Of a DNA stretch of 29,310 bases, positions 22,387 to 29,310 are shown piece after piece (positions within the stretch are counted from its first letter, which is position 1; each line of letters starts with the position of its first letter). Origin of the DNA: Acidimicrobium sp. UBA3029 (GTDB taxonomy: Bacteria; Actinomycetota; Acidimicrobiia; Acidimicrobiales; Ilumatobacteraceae); NCBI GenBank assembly GCA_002367695.1, contig DFDK01000020.1, forward strand, positions 1 to 29,310, in the 5' to 3' direction. The translations under genes were made by a program, and so were the position numbers. A model generated the notes under the pieces. The model searched no databases, was not told where the DNA came from, and saw only the letters and a list, made by a program, of their open reading frames with translations.

Positions 22387-23880
22387 TTAGAGCGTCTTTG
22401 CAGTGCGATCTACCGAGCGCACCAAACTTGCAGTAATAATTGCCAAAGCTGTGGATACAACTCCTACAAGCAAACCGTTGGAGTAGCTCGCAACTTTTCC
22501 AGAACTCTCAGTGATGTCGTGCACACTGATCATTAAAGCTCCGCCCATCACAGCACCCATTTGTGACATCAGTTGCTGCATTGCGCTTGCCACTCCCATA
22601 TCGCTTGAATTGACCGATGCGGCGAGCAATGCCGTGAGGCTTGGTGCAGCAATTCCCATTCCCAAACCAGTCAAAGCAAGGCTGAAGACAATCATCCAAT
22701 CGTGCGTCCCCACGCCAATGCTGTGCATCATGATCATCGCGATCAAAATCGCTCCGGCACCTGCCATGCCAGTATTACGCTCACCTGTTCTGCCAACGAT
22801 GTATCCGGCCATTGGCGCGATCAACGAAAATGTCAACGGTCTCGCAATCACGAGCCAGCCGATATGTGAAGGTTTATAGCCAAGACCATTTTCGAGCAAT
22901 TGTGGCAGAAGCAAAAAACTTCCCATGTACGCCATGTTCATAAGACCCTGTGTGGCAATAGGAAACGCTACGTTGCGAGTGCGCAGCCACTTGACTGGAA
23001 TTAATGGGTCTGTTGCAGTTTTCTCAACTCGATAAAAGATCAGTAACGCGGCGATACCAGCAAAGCCACTAGCCAATGTTGCTGCGCTTTGCCAACCCCA
23101 CGAGTTACCACGGTTAATCGTCAGCAAAATCAGCACCGACCCCGCGCCAAGTGTTACCGATCCCCTCACATCAAATCGCACATTCTCCTGGCGATCAGTG
23201 TCGGGTAACAACTTGAACGACACCAATGCACCCAGCGCACACAGCGGTGCCTGCACCAAGAAGATCACTCGCCAACCAAAAATCTCTACGAGCGGTGTGC
23301 CCAGAACAACGCCGAGCACTGGTGCTCCTGCAGTAACAAAACTCCAATATCCGAGTGGACGCACTCGTTCGTCGGCACGAAACATGCGGTTGATGTATGC
23401 CATTGCCGAAGGACCAGTTGCTGCACCAGCCGCAGCCGACAGCGTACGAAAAACAATGAGCGAAACCGCGTTCCAAGCAAAACCACTAATCAACGAAAAG
23501 ATTCCAGCAAAAAGCAACCCACCGACGAACATGCGCTTGTGACCCCACAGGTCACCCGACTTTCCAAATGCTGGCCCAACCACGCCAAATGCCAAGAGCG
23601 GAGCGGTAATTGTCCAGCTCAATACGGTCACGCTGCTACCAAGACTGTCGGCAACAGTCTTGAGTGACACCACCAGCAGGGTGATCGTAAAACTTACGGT
23701 AAATACTGATGCCAACAATACGGCGAGCGTGGCCTTGCGATGCGTGAGACCAACCGTCTTTGCAACTCTGCCTTTGAGTAAGCGCGACCAAGGGATAACC
23801 GAAATTTCGTCAACACCACCAGAGTCGATAATTCCGACTTCGTCATCGAGCGACTTTGCGAGGTGCTCGTTCTTTTTCAC
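22387..23880 (-). CDS. MFS transporter, DHA2 (drug:H+ antiporter) type
   Basis: This 497-aa integral membrane protein has about 14 hydrophobic segments after a roughly 45-residue cytoplasmic N-terminus. MFS motif A appears as GKSGDLWGHKRMF, and the antiporter motif C region as GAPVLGVVLGTPL. The overall pattern is EmrB/QacA-like, so proton-driven export of a small molecule is expected; the substrate is unknown. Start is GTG 23880 with AGAGGG just before it. It lies 40 bp behind the PASTA pseudokinase on the same strand and may share its transcript. Confidence 0.85.
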   Translation of the reverse strand: MKKNEHLAKSLDDEVGIIDSGGVDEISVIPWSRLLKGRVAKTVGLTHRKATLAVLLASVFTVSFTITLLVVSLKTVADSLGSSVTVLSWTITAPLLAFGVVGPAFGKSGDLWGHKRMFVGGLLFAGIFSLISGFAWNAVSLIVFRTLSAAAGAATGPSAMAYINRMFRADERVRPLGYWSFVTAGAPVLGVVLGTPLVEIFGWRVIFLVQAPLCALGALVSFKLLPDTDRQENVRFDVRGSVTLGAGSVLILLTINRGNSWGWQSAATLASGFAGIAALLIFYRVEKTATDPLIPVKWLRTRNVAFPIATQGLMNMAYMGSFLLLPQLLENGLGYKPSHIGWLVIARPLTFSLIAPMAGYIVGRTGERNTGMAGAGAILIAMIMMHSIGVGTHDWMIVFSLALTGLGMGIAAPSLTALLAASVNSSDMGVASAMQQLMSQMGAVMGGALMISVHDITESSGKVASYSNGLLVGVVSTALAIITASLVRSVDRTAKTL

Positions 23881-23920
23881 CCCTCTACGATAATGCCGCT
23901 ATTGCATCAATCCAGTTGTC

Positions 23921-25849
23921 TTAAGGGAAGACAAGATTGATTGTTGCGCCGCGAGGTACCTGATCACCATTAGCAATCGCTTTATCACCCACAAATGCCT
24001 TGCGCAATTTGTAATTTGGTTTACCTGTGACTTTTCCCACAACGAAACCAGCTTCAAGTAGTCGAGGTTCTACCGTCGCAAAACTATTTCCAATGATTCT
24101 TGGCATCTCTACTAAATCTGGTCCGAGCGAAAGTGAATAGGCCACCTGAGAGTCCCGTGCTATCTGTGTTCCCGGAACGACAGATTGCGCACCAATCAAA
24201 CCTTCCGCTGCAGCATTGTTCTTGGCCGCTGGAGTTTCGACCAGCGCCAAGCGCAAATCATTCATCACTGTTTGTGCTTGTTCAAGCGACAAACCAATAA
24301 GAGATGGCATCTCGCGTGGTGCTGGGCCTGTCGAAACCAAGACGTCGATCGCCGTTCCGCGCAACACTTTGTCCCCTGGTATCAAACTTGGTTGCTCTGG
24401 AACCAACCATGAAATCACAGAGCCTGCAGCAACGTCTTCACTCGGCGAGTCCTTTTGTGCAGGCACCAGCTCAAGTGCTGTCAGTGCATCGACGGCTTCT
24501 TGCAGAGTCTCACCAACTAAATCTGGCAATTGCGCAAGCGATGGTCCTTGAGAGATAACAAGAGTTAAAGTTTTACCCTCTTCCAATGATGCACCAGACG
24601 CCGGTTCGGTGCGAATCACGTTGCCAGCAGGCACTTCGTCGCTGCGCTCAGCTGTCACAACAATTAACCACTTCAAGGGCACAACTAAATTGCGAGCTTC
24701 ACCTTCGTTCAACTCGGCGAATGTAGGCACATTGTGAGAATGCTTTACAAATACTCGATATGAGATGCCGCCGGCTATCAACAACGCCACTACTGTCCCT
24801 ATGACCACAAACCGTTTGTGACGCTTGATCTCGTCTGGATTCACTACATAAATCGGCTCGTCGGAGTTGTTTATAACCATTCCCTGTTCCGACGCAGTAG
24901 CGGCAACGACTGGTCGCATAATCTCACCCGTTCGATCAACAGTCTTTTTCTCCATTACTGCCTCAAAACTCTTCGACTCGAGCGGTTCTATGGGCTGAGG
25001 CATTGGCATCTTGTCGGCAATTGCGGCCAACGAGCGACCGAAGTCGATTGCACTAAATCGTTCACCCGCATCTGGTCGTCCTGCCCGCTCAAGTGGCGCG
25101 GCAATTGGCCCCAAGTCAGCCGATACTGGTAGCAATTTATCTATTCGTGCGGCAAGCGTAATTGCCGCCGTGTCACCCACAAATGGCAGTCTCCCCGTAA
25201 TCATTTCAAGCAACGTGAGTGCAAGCGAATACACATCACTCTGTTCAGTTGGTTGTTGCCCCTTCGCGATTTCTGGTGCTGCGTAACTGCTTCGCTCTAT
25301 GCTCATTTTCTCAGAGTGCACCACGCGCTTGAGTCCCAATCCTGCAAGCCTTACTCGCGAGTCTTCACCTAAAAATATATTTGCGGGCCGTACGTCTCCA
25401 TGAACCCAGCCTTTGCCGTGCAAAAAATGCAACGCTCTACATACATCAAGCCCCACAGCCAATGCTTGAGAAGGCGTGAGTCTGCGAGCACGATCCAAAA
25501 TCTCGCGCAACGTACCACCCGAATAATGTTCGATCACCCTGAAGGCATACAACGTTCCACCAACTTCTTGCGTTCCCCAGTCTTCTATCGAGGCAAGTGA
25601 AGGATGCGACATGCTCGCAAGCATTTGCGTCTGCCGTTTAAACAATTCAACCGCATCGGCAACAAGCACGACGCCGCTCTCTAGGTCAATGAGAGATTGT
25701 GCGGTCGACACACGAATCACCACACGTTTCTGGCTACGCACGTCGGTGGCGTCATATACCGACGACTCGCCAGACCCCCCACTTCGGGAATCACCGATGC
25801 GATAACGATTGGCGAATAGTGCGCCAACCAATGGATCTTGTCTACTCAT
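23921..25849 (-). CDS. Membrane PASTA-domain protein with degenerate kinase domain (predicted pseudokinase)
   Basis: The 642-aa protein has the PknB/Stk layout: a kinase-like domain (about 15-280), a linker, one membrane segment (about 347-367) and four extracytoplasmic PASTA repeats (from about 371 to the end), which in this family bind muropeptides or lipid II. The kinase fold is clear (HGDVRPAN, APE at 191-193, DVYSLALTLLEMITGRLPF). Key catalytic residues are changed, however. The beta-3 Lys is Arg46 (VVIRVS), the alpha-C Glu is Gln73 (FKRQ), the catalytic-loop Lys is Arg154, and DFG is GLG at 170-172. Asp152 and Asn157 remain. It is therefore predicted to have little or no kinase activity and may act as a wall-sensing scaffold or regulator. 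Confidence 0.9.
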   Translation of the reverse strand: MSRQDPLVGALFANRYRIGDSRSGGSGESSVYDATDVRSQKRVVIRVSTAQSLIDLESGVVLVADAVELFKRQTQMLASMSHPSLASIEDWGTQEVGGTLYAFRVIEHYSGGTLREILDRARRLTPSQALAVGLDVCRALHFLHGKGWVHGDVRPANIFLGEDSRVRLAGLGLKRVVHSEKMSIERSSYAAPEIAKGQQPTEQSDVYSLALTLLEMITGRLPFVGDTAAITLAARIDKLLPVSADLGPIAAPLERAGRPDAGERFSAIDFGRSLAAIADKMPMPQPIEPLESKSFEAVMEKKTVDRTGEIMRPVVAATASEQGMVINNSDEPIYVVNPDEIKRHKRFVVIGTVVALLIAGGISYRVFVKHSHNVPTFAELNEGEARNLVVPLKWLIVVTAERSDEVPAGNVIRTEPASGASLEEGKTLTLVISQGPSLAQLPDLVGETLQEAVDALTALELVPAQKDSPSEDVAAGSVISWLVPEQPSLIPGDKVLRGTAIDVLVSTGPAPREMPSLIGLSLEQAQTVMNDLRLALVETPAAKNNAAAEGLIGAQSVVPGTQIARDSQVAYSLSLGPDLVEMPRIIGNSFATVEPRLLEAGFVVGKVTGKPNYKLRKAFVGDKAIANGDQVPRGATINLVFP

Positions 25850-25950
25850 GAGCCTTTAAACCTAGTCCAGAAATGACCAATCTTGCGAGTGTCATGTGAC
25901 TATTGCCCCAGAACTCTTGCACTTTAAGTCGGATCGGCGAGAATGGAACA

Positions 25951-26427
25951 GTGAAAAAAATTGACTACAAATTGCTCGTCATCAGTGTCGGAATTTCTGC
26001 TGGTCTCGTATTGTTCGTTCTTGGCGTGCGAAGCGGACTCTCCGGCCGTGATGCAACAAATCTTCCCGAAGCAATAGAACAAATTTCTCCTGGTCAAGGT
26101 GAACGCGTACTTCGACAATCACAAGTCATTATTGACTTCATTGAGGGATATACCGCAACATTGACAATCGATGGCATCGAGTTGCCAACAACTCGCCTCG
26201 ACGAAGTTGTCGCTACCGGAAAACAGATTGCACCTGGCGCACAAATCAACTTGCCCCCAACTGCAATATTTGATGCGGGAAATTACATCATTAGTTATCT
26301 ACCACAACCTGGTGCTCCAATTGCCGAACTTGCTCAGGGCCAACACACAGGCAGTGTGCGCTTTTGGCTGATCAAAGACGGTGAGAATTCGTCGCGCACG
26401 TATTCATGGACTTTCTTTACCGATTGA
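25951..26427 (+). CDS. Membrane-anchored extracytoplasmic protein of unknown function
   Basis: I do not recognise this 158-aa protein. GTG 25951 is chosen because the positively charged start KKIDYK runs straight into a hydrophobic segment (about 8-26). A longer reading from ATG 25903 would put 16 polar residues before it. The exported part looks like a single beta-sandwich domain: GERVLRQSQVIIDFIEGYTATLTIDG, then ATGKQIAPGAQINL, and a final SVRFWLIKDG...SYSWTFF-like strand. This is loosely reminiscent of CopC/Ig-like domains. It is divergent from the PASTA pseudokinase, 101 bp away, so the two may share regulation. Confidence 0.7.
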   Translation: MKKIDYKLLVISVGISAGLVLFVLGVRSGLSGRDATNLPEAIEQISPGQGERVLRQSQVIIDFIEGYTATLTIDGIELPTTRLDEVVATGKQIAPGAQINLPPTAIFDAGNYIISYLPQPGAPIAELAQGQHTGSVRFWLIKDGENSSRTYSWTFFTD

Positions 26428-26438
26428 ATTGCTCAGCG

Positions 26439-26816
26439 TTATTGTGTCAGTGCCCGATACTCATCTACTGACATCAAACCGTCAAGCATCTCGTTGTATG
26501 CGAGTTGCACTTCATATAACCAACCGGCGCCAAACGGGTCTGAGTTAATCAACTCGGGTTGCCCAGCAAGTAATTCGTTTACAAGCACTACGGTGCCACT
26601 GACTGGCGAACCGATGTCGCTCACACTCTTGCTGCTCTCCACTTCGGCAACAGCTTTGCCCGCAACAACTGTGTCGCCAATCGAAGGCAATTGCACATCA
26701 ACAATTTGTCCGAGTGCGTCTTGCGCGTGATCAGTAATACCTACTCGCGCCGACTCTCCGTCGACTAGCACCCACTCATGACTTCGTGAGTACAAGAGTC
26801 CGTCAATGATCTTCAC
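26439..26816 (-). CDS. gcvH: Glycine cleavage system H protein
   Basis: GcvH is the lipoyl shuttle of glycine cleavage. The 125-aa protein shows RSHEWVLVDGESARVGITDHAQDALGQIVDVQLP, and the lipoyl lysine Lys63 in VESSKSVSDIGSPVSG. LINSDPFGAGWLYEV is the usual C-terminal signature. gcvT and gcvP are not adjacent, and no glycine riboswitch is seen upstream, where there is little room. It could also serve as a lipoyl relay. Confidence 0.95.
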   Translation of the reverse strand: MKIIDGLLYSRSHEWVLVDGESARVGITDHAQDALGQIVDVQLPSIGDTVVAGKAVAEVESSKSVSDIGSPVSGTVVLVNELLAGQPELINSDPFGAGWLYEVQLAYNEMLDGLMSVDEYRALTQ

Positions 26817-26837
26817 GCCACAACCCTAATTCCTTAA

Positions 26838-27461
26838 CTAGGTCGTGGGCAGCTGTCCGATGGCAGTTGAGATCGCCTTGGCCAATGCCAGTCCACCTGT
26901 GGCATTCATGTGCACCGAGTCTGCAGCAAACCATTCGGGGTGACCGTTGCTCAAGTCGCACCAGCGCAAGATGTAGAGGTTGTCAATCTTTTTTGCCAGC
27001 ATCGACAACTGCCGGTTGTAGGACAGGCTCTTCATGCGAACATTGCCTGCTTGTCGATAGGTCAGCCACAGCACTTGGACACCCTGCAATTTTGCTTCGC
27101 CCGTGATCTCGCGCACGGCTCGCGCAAAGTTGGCATCATCGAGGTCGTTATATCCAGTGCCCACCACCACGACATTTGAGAACTTGCCCTTGTTCATCTG
27201 CAACATCTTGAGCGAACTGTCTTTGGCAAATGGCTTGCAACCTTTAAAGATCAAGCGTTGGCATGGTACTGAGCGCAATAAAAACGGATGCTCGCGCTCG
27301 AGCAATGTGAGTGCAGCATTGGTGTGCGACAAGATCGACATCACTGAGTCACCCACCAGTAGTGCTTCTTTTTTGGAAGGTCGTACAACTTGTGTTGCAT
27401 CAACGCTTGGGGCTACCAGTAGCCCGAGCACCAACCCGATTGCACCAAACATATTTCCCAT
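26838..27461 (-). CDS. Secreted SGNH/GDSL-type hydrolase
   Basis: This 207-aa protein has an N-terminal signal-type segment (GAIGLVLGLLVAPSVDATQ). All four SGNH blocks are visible: LVGDSVM with Ser39, GTGYND with Asn105, and DSVHM with Asp181 and His184. Such enzymes are esterases or acetyl-transfer/deacetylation enzymes acting on lipids or cell-wall sugars; this layout resembles the SGNH domains paired with cell-envelope acyltransferases. The substrate is unknown. ATG 27461 and ATG 27452 are both possible starts. It lies 40 bp after the secreted tandem-domain gene on the same strand. Confidence 0.8.
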   Translation of the reverse strand: MGNMFGAIGLVLGLLVAPSVDATQVVRPSKKEALLVGDSVMSILSHTNAALTLLEREHPFLLRSVPCQRLIFKGCKPFAKDSSLKMLQMNKGKFSNVVVVGTGYNDLDDANFARAVREITGEAKLQGVQVLWLTYRQAGNVRMKSLSYNRQLSMLAKKIDNLYILRWCDLSNGHPEWFAADSVHMNATGGLALAKAISTAIGQLPTT

Positions 27462-27501
27462 AAGTGGGTCACGCTACTTGCCATCGCCAGCAAGATGCCA
27501 A

Positions 27502-28803
27502 TCAGCGAAAAGAGCGAATAGGTCGAACTCTAAACGGATTTGCGGGAGGCAATCTATTGCCACGCAATGTTTGCACCCGATCAAACTGTTGGCCGTCCAT
27601 AAAATATTCAGTCCACGCCGTGACGTTGTTGTAATCAGTCGATGTCCAGTAATACCCCTTGTTAAAACCGCCAAGCGGAGTGTCTTTTCCTCCTTCGCGA
27701 TTCTGGGCGATGTTGTTATACGCCAAGTCGAGTTCATCCTTAGACGGCAAGAACCAATCGTCTTTCCCGTTACAGGTTGAATCCTGTGCAAACTGCGCGG
27801 CATAGCTTCCAGTGCCAAATGATTGAGTAATCACTTTTGTATTGGATTTGCCCATTCCAACTCGTTTTGCAATGAGTCTCTGTTTTACAGCTGTTTCCCA
27901 ATTTTTATAAACACGTGCTTTGCCCACACGCCACGGCAACTCAACACCTTCGCAGGATGCTGGCGCGATTTCTAAGTACCGACCCCATGGCAAAGTTTTT
28001 CCTGCGTCATAGAAAACTATTCCCCCACCTGGGCCGATGTCTCCAATCGTGCATGAAGTTGCGCTTTGCGCGCAGGCATCATTGAATCGAGTCACAGTCG
28101 GCACAACTACTGGTGTGGGCGCGACTCCGGTACTTGGAGGAAAAGCACGCACTGGTATCACTCGAAACGGGCTTGAAGCAAAGTTGGAACCAACATGAAG
28201 GTGGCTTGCTGCATCCGACTTGTTGCCAGTTTTCAAAGGAATAATTCCGTTGGCATCAGTAAATTGCGTTCCATCTTGAAAAAGTTGATACCACGCAAAC
28301 GAGTCACTTGCTTCTGTCGACGTCCACATTGGCGCAGCACTAAACGTTCGTCGCAAACGGTTGATTTTCCAAGAGTCAAACAGTGCGTTCAACTCATCTT
28401 TTGATGGAACAAACCATCCTGCTGACTGCAAGTTTGGGGGCAATAACTTATTAACCATTAATGATGTGTTGATCTTTCCCATCCCGATCTGTTTCGCTCG
28501 TTGTCGTTGCTGAGCAATAGTCAGGCCACCATTTCCCTCGATATATCCCTCTACATATAAGGATGTTTCGGCGCCCCAAGTAGTGGTAGTTGCGCGATCA
28601 GGCTTTGCTTCCAAAAAGCGACCCCACCACTGCATCGATCCAGCATCATAAAACACGATGCCGCCACCGGGGCCAACAACGCCCACTTTGCAGTTGGAGC
28701 CTTCATTCGTGCAAGCAGCCGCACTTGCGGGAGCAGGGCTAAAAGCCAGGAGTGATCCACTCAATATCAAACCCACAATAAGTAAAACCAAACGACGATT
28801 CAT
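27502..28803 (-). CDS. Secreted protein with two tandem DUF1566/Lcl-like domains
   Basis: The 433-aa protein has a clear signal peptide (about 1-28, ending PASA). Two copies of one domain follow, at about 31-220 and 244-433, joined by a Pro/Val-rich linker. Matching landmarks are GPGGGIVFYDAG (44-55 and 257-268), WGR-F/Y-LE, GMGK-x-NT, W-F-V/L-PSKDEL, MWTST/YWTST and a terminal NPFRV/SPFRV-x-P-x-R. PSKDEL and WTST landmarks suggest the DUF1566 / Legionella collagen-like C-terminal (Lcl) family. Both copies keep paired Cys residues. The role is unknown; surface adhesion or glycan binding is plausible. Confidence 0.75.
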   Translation of the reverse strand: MNRRLVLLIVGLILSGSLLAFSPAPASAAACTNEGSNCKVGVVGPGGGIVFYDAGSMQWWGRFLEAKPDRATTTTWGAETSLYVEGYIEGNGGLTIAQQRQRAKQIGMGKINTSLMVNKLLPPNLQSAGWFVPSKDELNALFDSWKINRLRRTFSAAPMWTSTEASDSFAWYQLFQDGTQFTDANGIIPLKTGNKSDAASHLHVGSNFASSPFRVIPVRAFPPSTGVAPTPVVVPTVTRFNDACAQSATSCTIGDIGPGGGIVFYDAGKTLPWGRYLEIAPASCEGVELPWRVGKARVYKNWETAVKQRLIAKRVGMGKSNTKVITQSFGTGSYAAQFAQDSTCNGKDDWFLPSKDELDLAYNNIAQNREGGKDTPLGGFNKGYYWTSTDYNNVTAWTEYFMDGQQFDRVQTLRGNRLPPANPFRVRPIRSFR

Positions 28804-28820
28804 TTGTGATTATTGAGCGA

Positions 28821-28967
28821 CTACTTCATCCCCATCCAACGACCGAGTTTGCTGCGTCGGCCTTGTCGCGTGAGTGGCACACCAGTTGCCCTAGAAATCT
28901 TGCGTTTGGCTTTTGTTACACCCAATGCGCGCTTCCATGAGAAGGTAAGTCCTGGTCCGAGTTTCAT
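28821..28967 (-). CDS. Small basic protein, 48 aa
   Basis: The minus strand contains an ORF from ATG 28967 beginning MKLGPGLTFSWKRALG and ending RSKLGRWMGMK-stop. It is strongly basic (about a quarter Lys/Arg) and has no membrane segment. A GAGAG lies just upstream of the ATG. It ends 17 bp before the start of the secreted tandem-domain gene, so the two may be co-transcribed. The sequence (VTKAKRKISRATGVPLTRQGRRSKLGR) looks like a conserved small-protein family rather than chance, but I cannot name it. It may bind nucleic acid. Confidence 0.6.
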   Translation of the reverse strand: MKLGPGLTFSWKRALGVTKAKRKISRATGVPLTRQGRRSKLGRWMGMK

Positions 28968-29062
28968 GCTCTCAACCTATACCCGCCTTGTTGCGCGGTA
29001 CATAAACTCCGAATCCATCTCCACATCTGAGCCATAGACACTTTTCGGCCTTTTCACGACCG

Positions 29063-29076
29063 TCAACATATGTTGA
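29063..29076. promoter_or_regulatory. Perfect 14-bp palindrome, candidate operator
   Basis: TCAACATATGTTGA is a perfect inverted repeat lying eight bases before the ATG of the small gene at 29084, where the -10 region or transcript start would be expected. Autoregulated toxin-antitoxin and small-regulator operons often have such operators. Confidence 0.6.
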
Positions 29077-29083
29077 TAGACTC

Positions 29084-29302
29084 ATGACATCAATACATCG
29101 CAGTGCATACAAACATGGGGTTACTCCAGACGAGATGTTTCACGCAATGCGTTTGCACCTACGACGCTTCAGTAACGGCAATATGACAATCAGCATCGGC
29201 CCAGACTTCAGTGGAAATTTATTGGAGATCGGCACATTCGAAGAAGGCGACAGTTTCATCATCGTTCATGCAATGCGAGCACAAGAGAAATACCTGAGGT
29301 AA
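29084..29302 (+). CDS. Small toxin-like protein, possible toxin-antitoxin component
   Basis: The 72-aa protein has the order AYKHGVTPDEMFHAMRLHLRR, MTISIGPDFSGNLLEIG, and IIVHAMRAQEKYLR. This pattern (AxKHG ... IGPDxxGNLLE ... HAMxxxxKYL) recurs in small actinobacterial proteins that often sit beside a short partner gene and resemble RelE/BrnT-sized toxins. That assignment is from memory of the pattern and is tentative. Three bases after its TAA an ATG begins (29306) and runs off the window, which fits a downstream partner. A perfect palindrome lies just upstream. Confidence 0.65.
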   Translation: MTSIHRSAYKHGVTPDEMFHAMRLHLRRFSNGNMTISIGPDFSGNLLEIGTFEEGDSFIIVHAMRAQEKYLR

Positions 29303-29310
29303 CAGATGTC

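Noticed and set aside
27103..27780. 225-aa plus-strand ORF
   Set aside because: It overlaps the SGNH hydrolase and the tandem-domain gene on the other strand, both with clear motifs.

Overview
The window looks like a piece of an actinobacterial chromosome of moderate GC, probably an aquatic Acidimicrobiia-type lineage. The gene set and order suggest this: gltX sits beside tRNA-Gln and tRNA-Glu genes, leuB/leuC/leuD are nearby, LeuA is the long actinobacterial type, PyrF is the type-2 form, and there is a PASTA-repeat kinase-like protein. The taxon is inferred from gene content and was not tested. There are no insertion sequences, phage genes or CRISPR arrays, and coding density is high.

Layout. 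1-402 is the C-terminal end of an amidase. 435-2729 (minus) holds gltX, a DUF218/YdcF-like gene, tRNA-Gln(CUG) and tRNA-Glu(CUC). 2788-3165 is a divergent DUF2237 gene. 3192-7621 (minus) is a branched-chain amino-acid block: leuB, ilvE, a leader region, cimA and an unknown gene. 7668-9008 (plus) holds greA and an alpha/beta hydrolase. 9026-13182 (minus) is an unknown acidic protein followed by nadA-nadB-nadC. 13260-15276 (plus) is leuC-leuD. 15390-15968 is a beta-carbonic anhydrase under its own well-formed promoter. 15978-17162 (minus) is a DEAD-box helicase. 17318-19035 (plus) is a 76-aa unknown protein coupled to a homospermidine synthase. 19084-22384 (plus) is a leucine leader, then leuA, a ferredoxin, pyrF and an SCP2-like gene. 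22387-25849 (minus) is a PASTA pseudokinase followed by an MFS exporter. The remainder holds a membrane-anchored unknown protein, gcvH, a secreted SGNH hydrolase, a secreted tandem-domain protein, a 48-aa basic protein, and a small toxin-like gene behind a perfect palindrome.

How it fits together. Most of the leucine pathway (leuA, leuB, leuC, leuD, ilvE) and the citramalate entry to isoleucine (cimA) lie within 17 kb but in separate transcription units. Two of these units carry classical ribosome-mediated attenuators readable from the sequence. cimA is preceded by a short ORF ending in Ile-Ala-Ile-Ile-Ile-Ile-Ser-stop, a hairpin and a perfect terminator. leuA is preceded by MTSTASSLLLT-stop, a hairpin and a terminator. 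In each case the codon run matches the pathway end product, and both share the same architecture, with a GGCG-based hairpin starting at or just after the stop codon.

The other standout is the PASTA protein at 23921-25849. Its kinase-like domain has lost the beta-3 lysine, the alpha-C glutamate and the DFG aspartate, so it looks like a membrane-bound pseudokinase sensor rather than an active Ser/Thr kinase.
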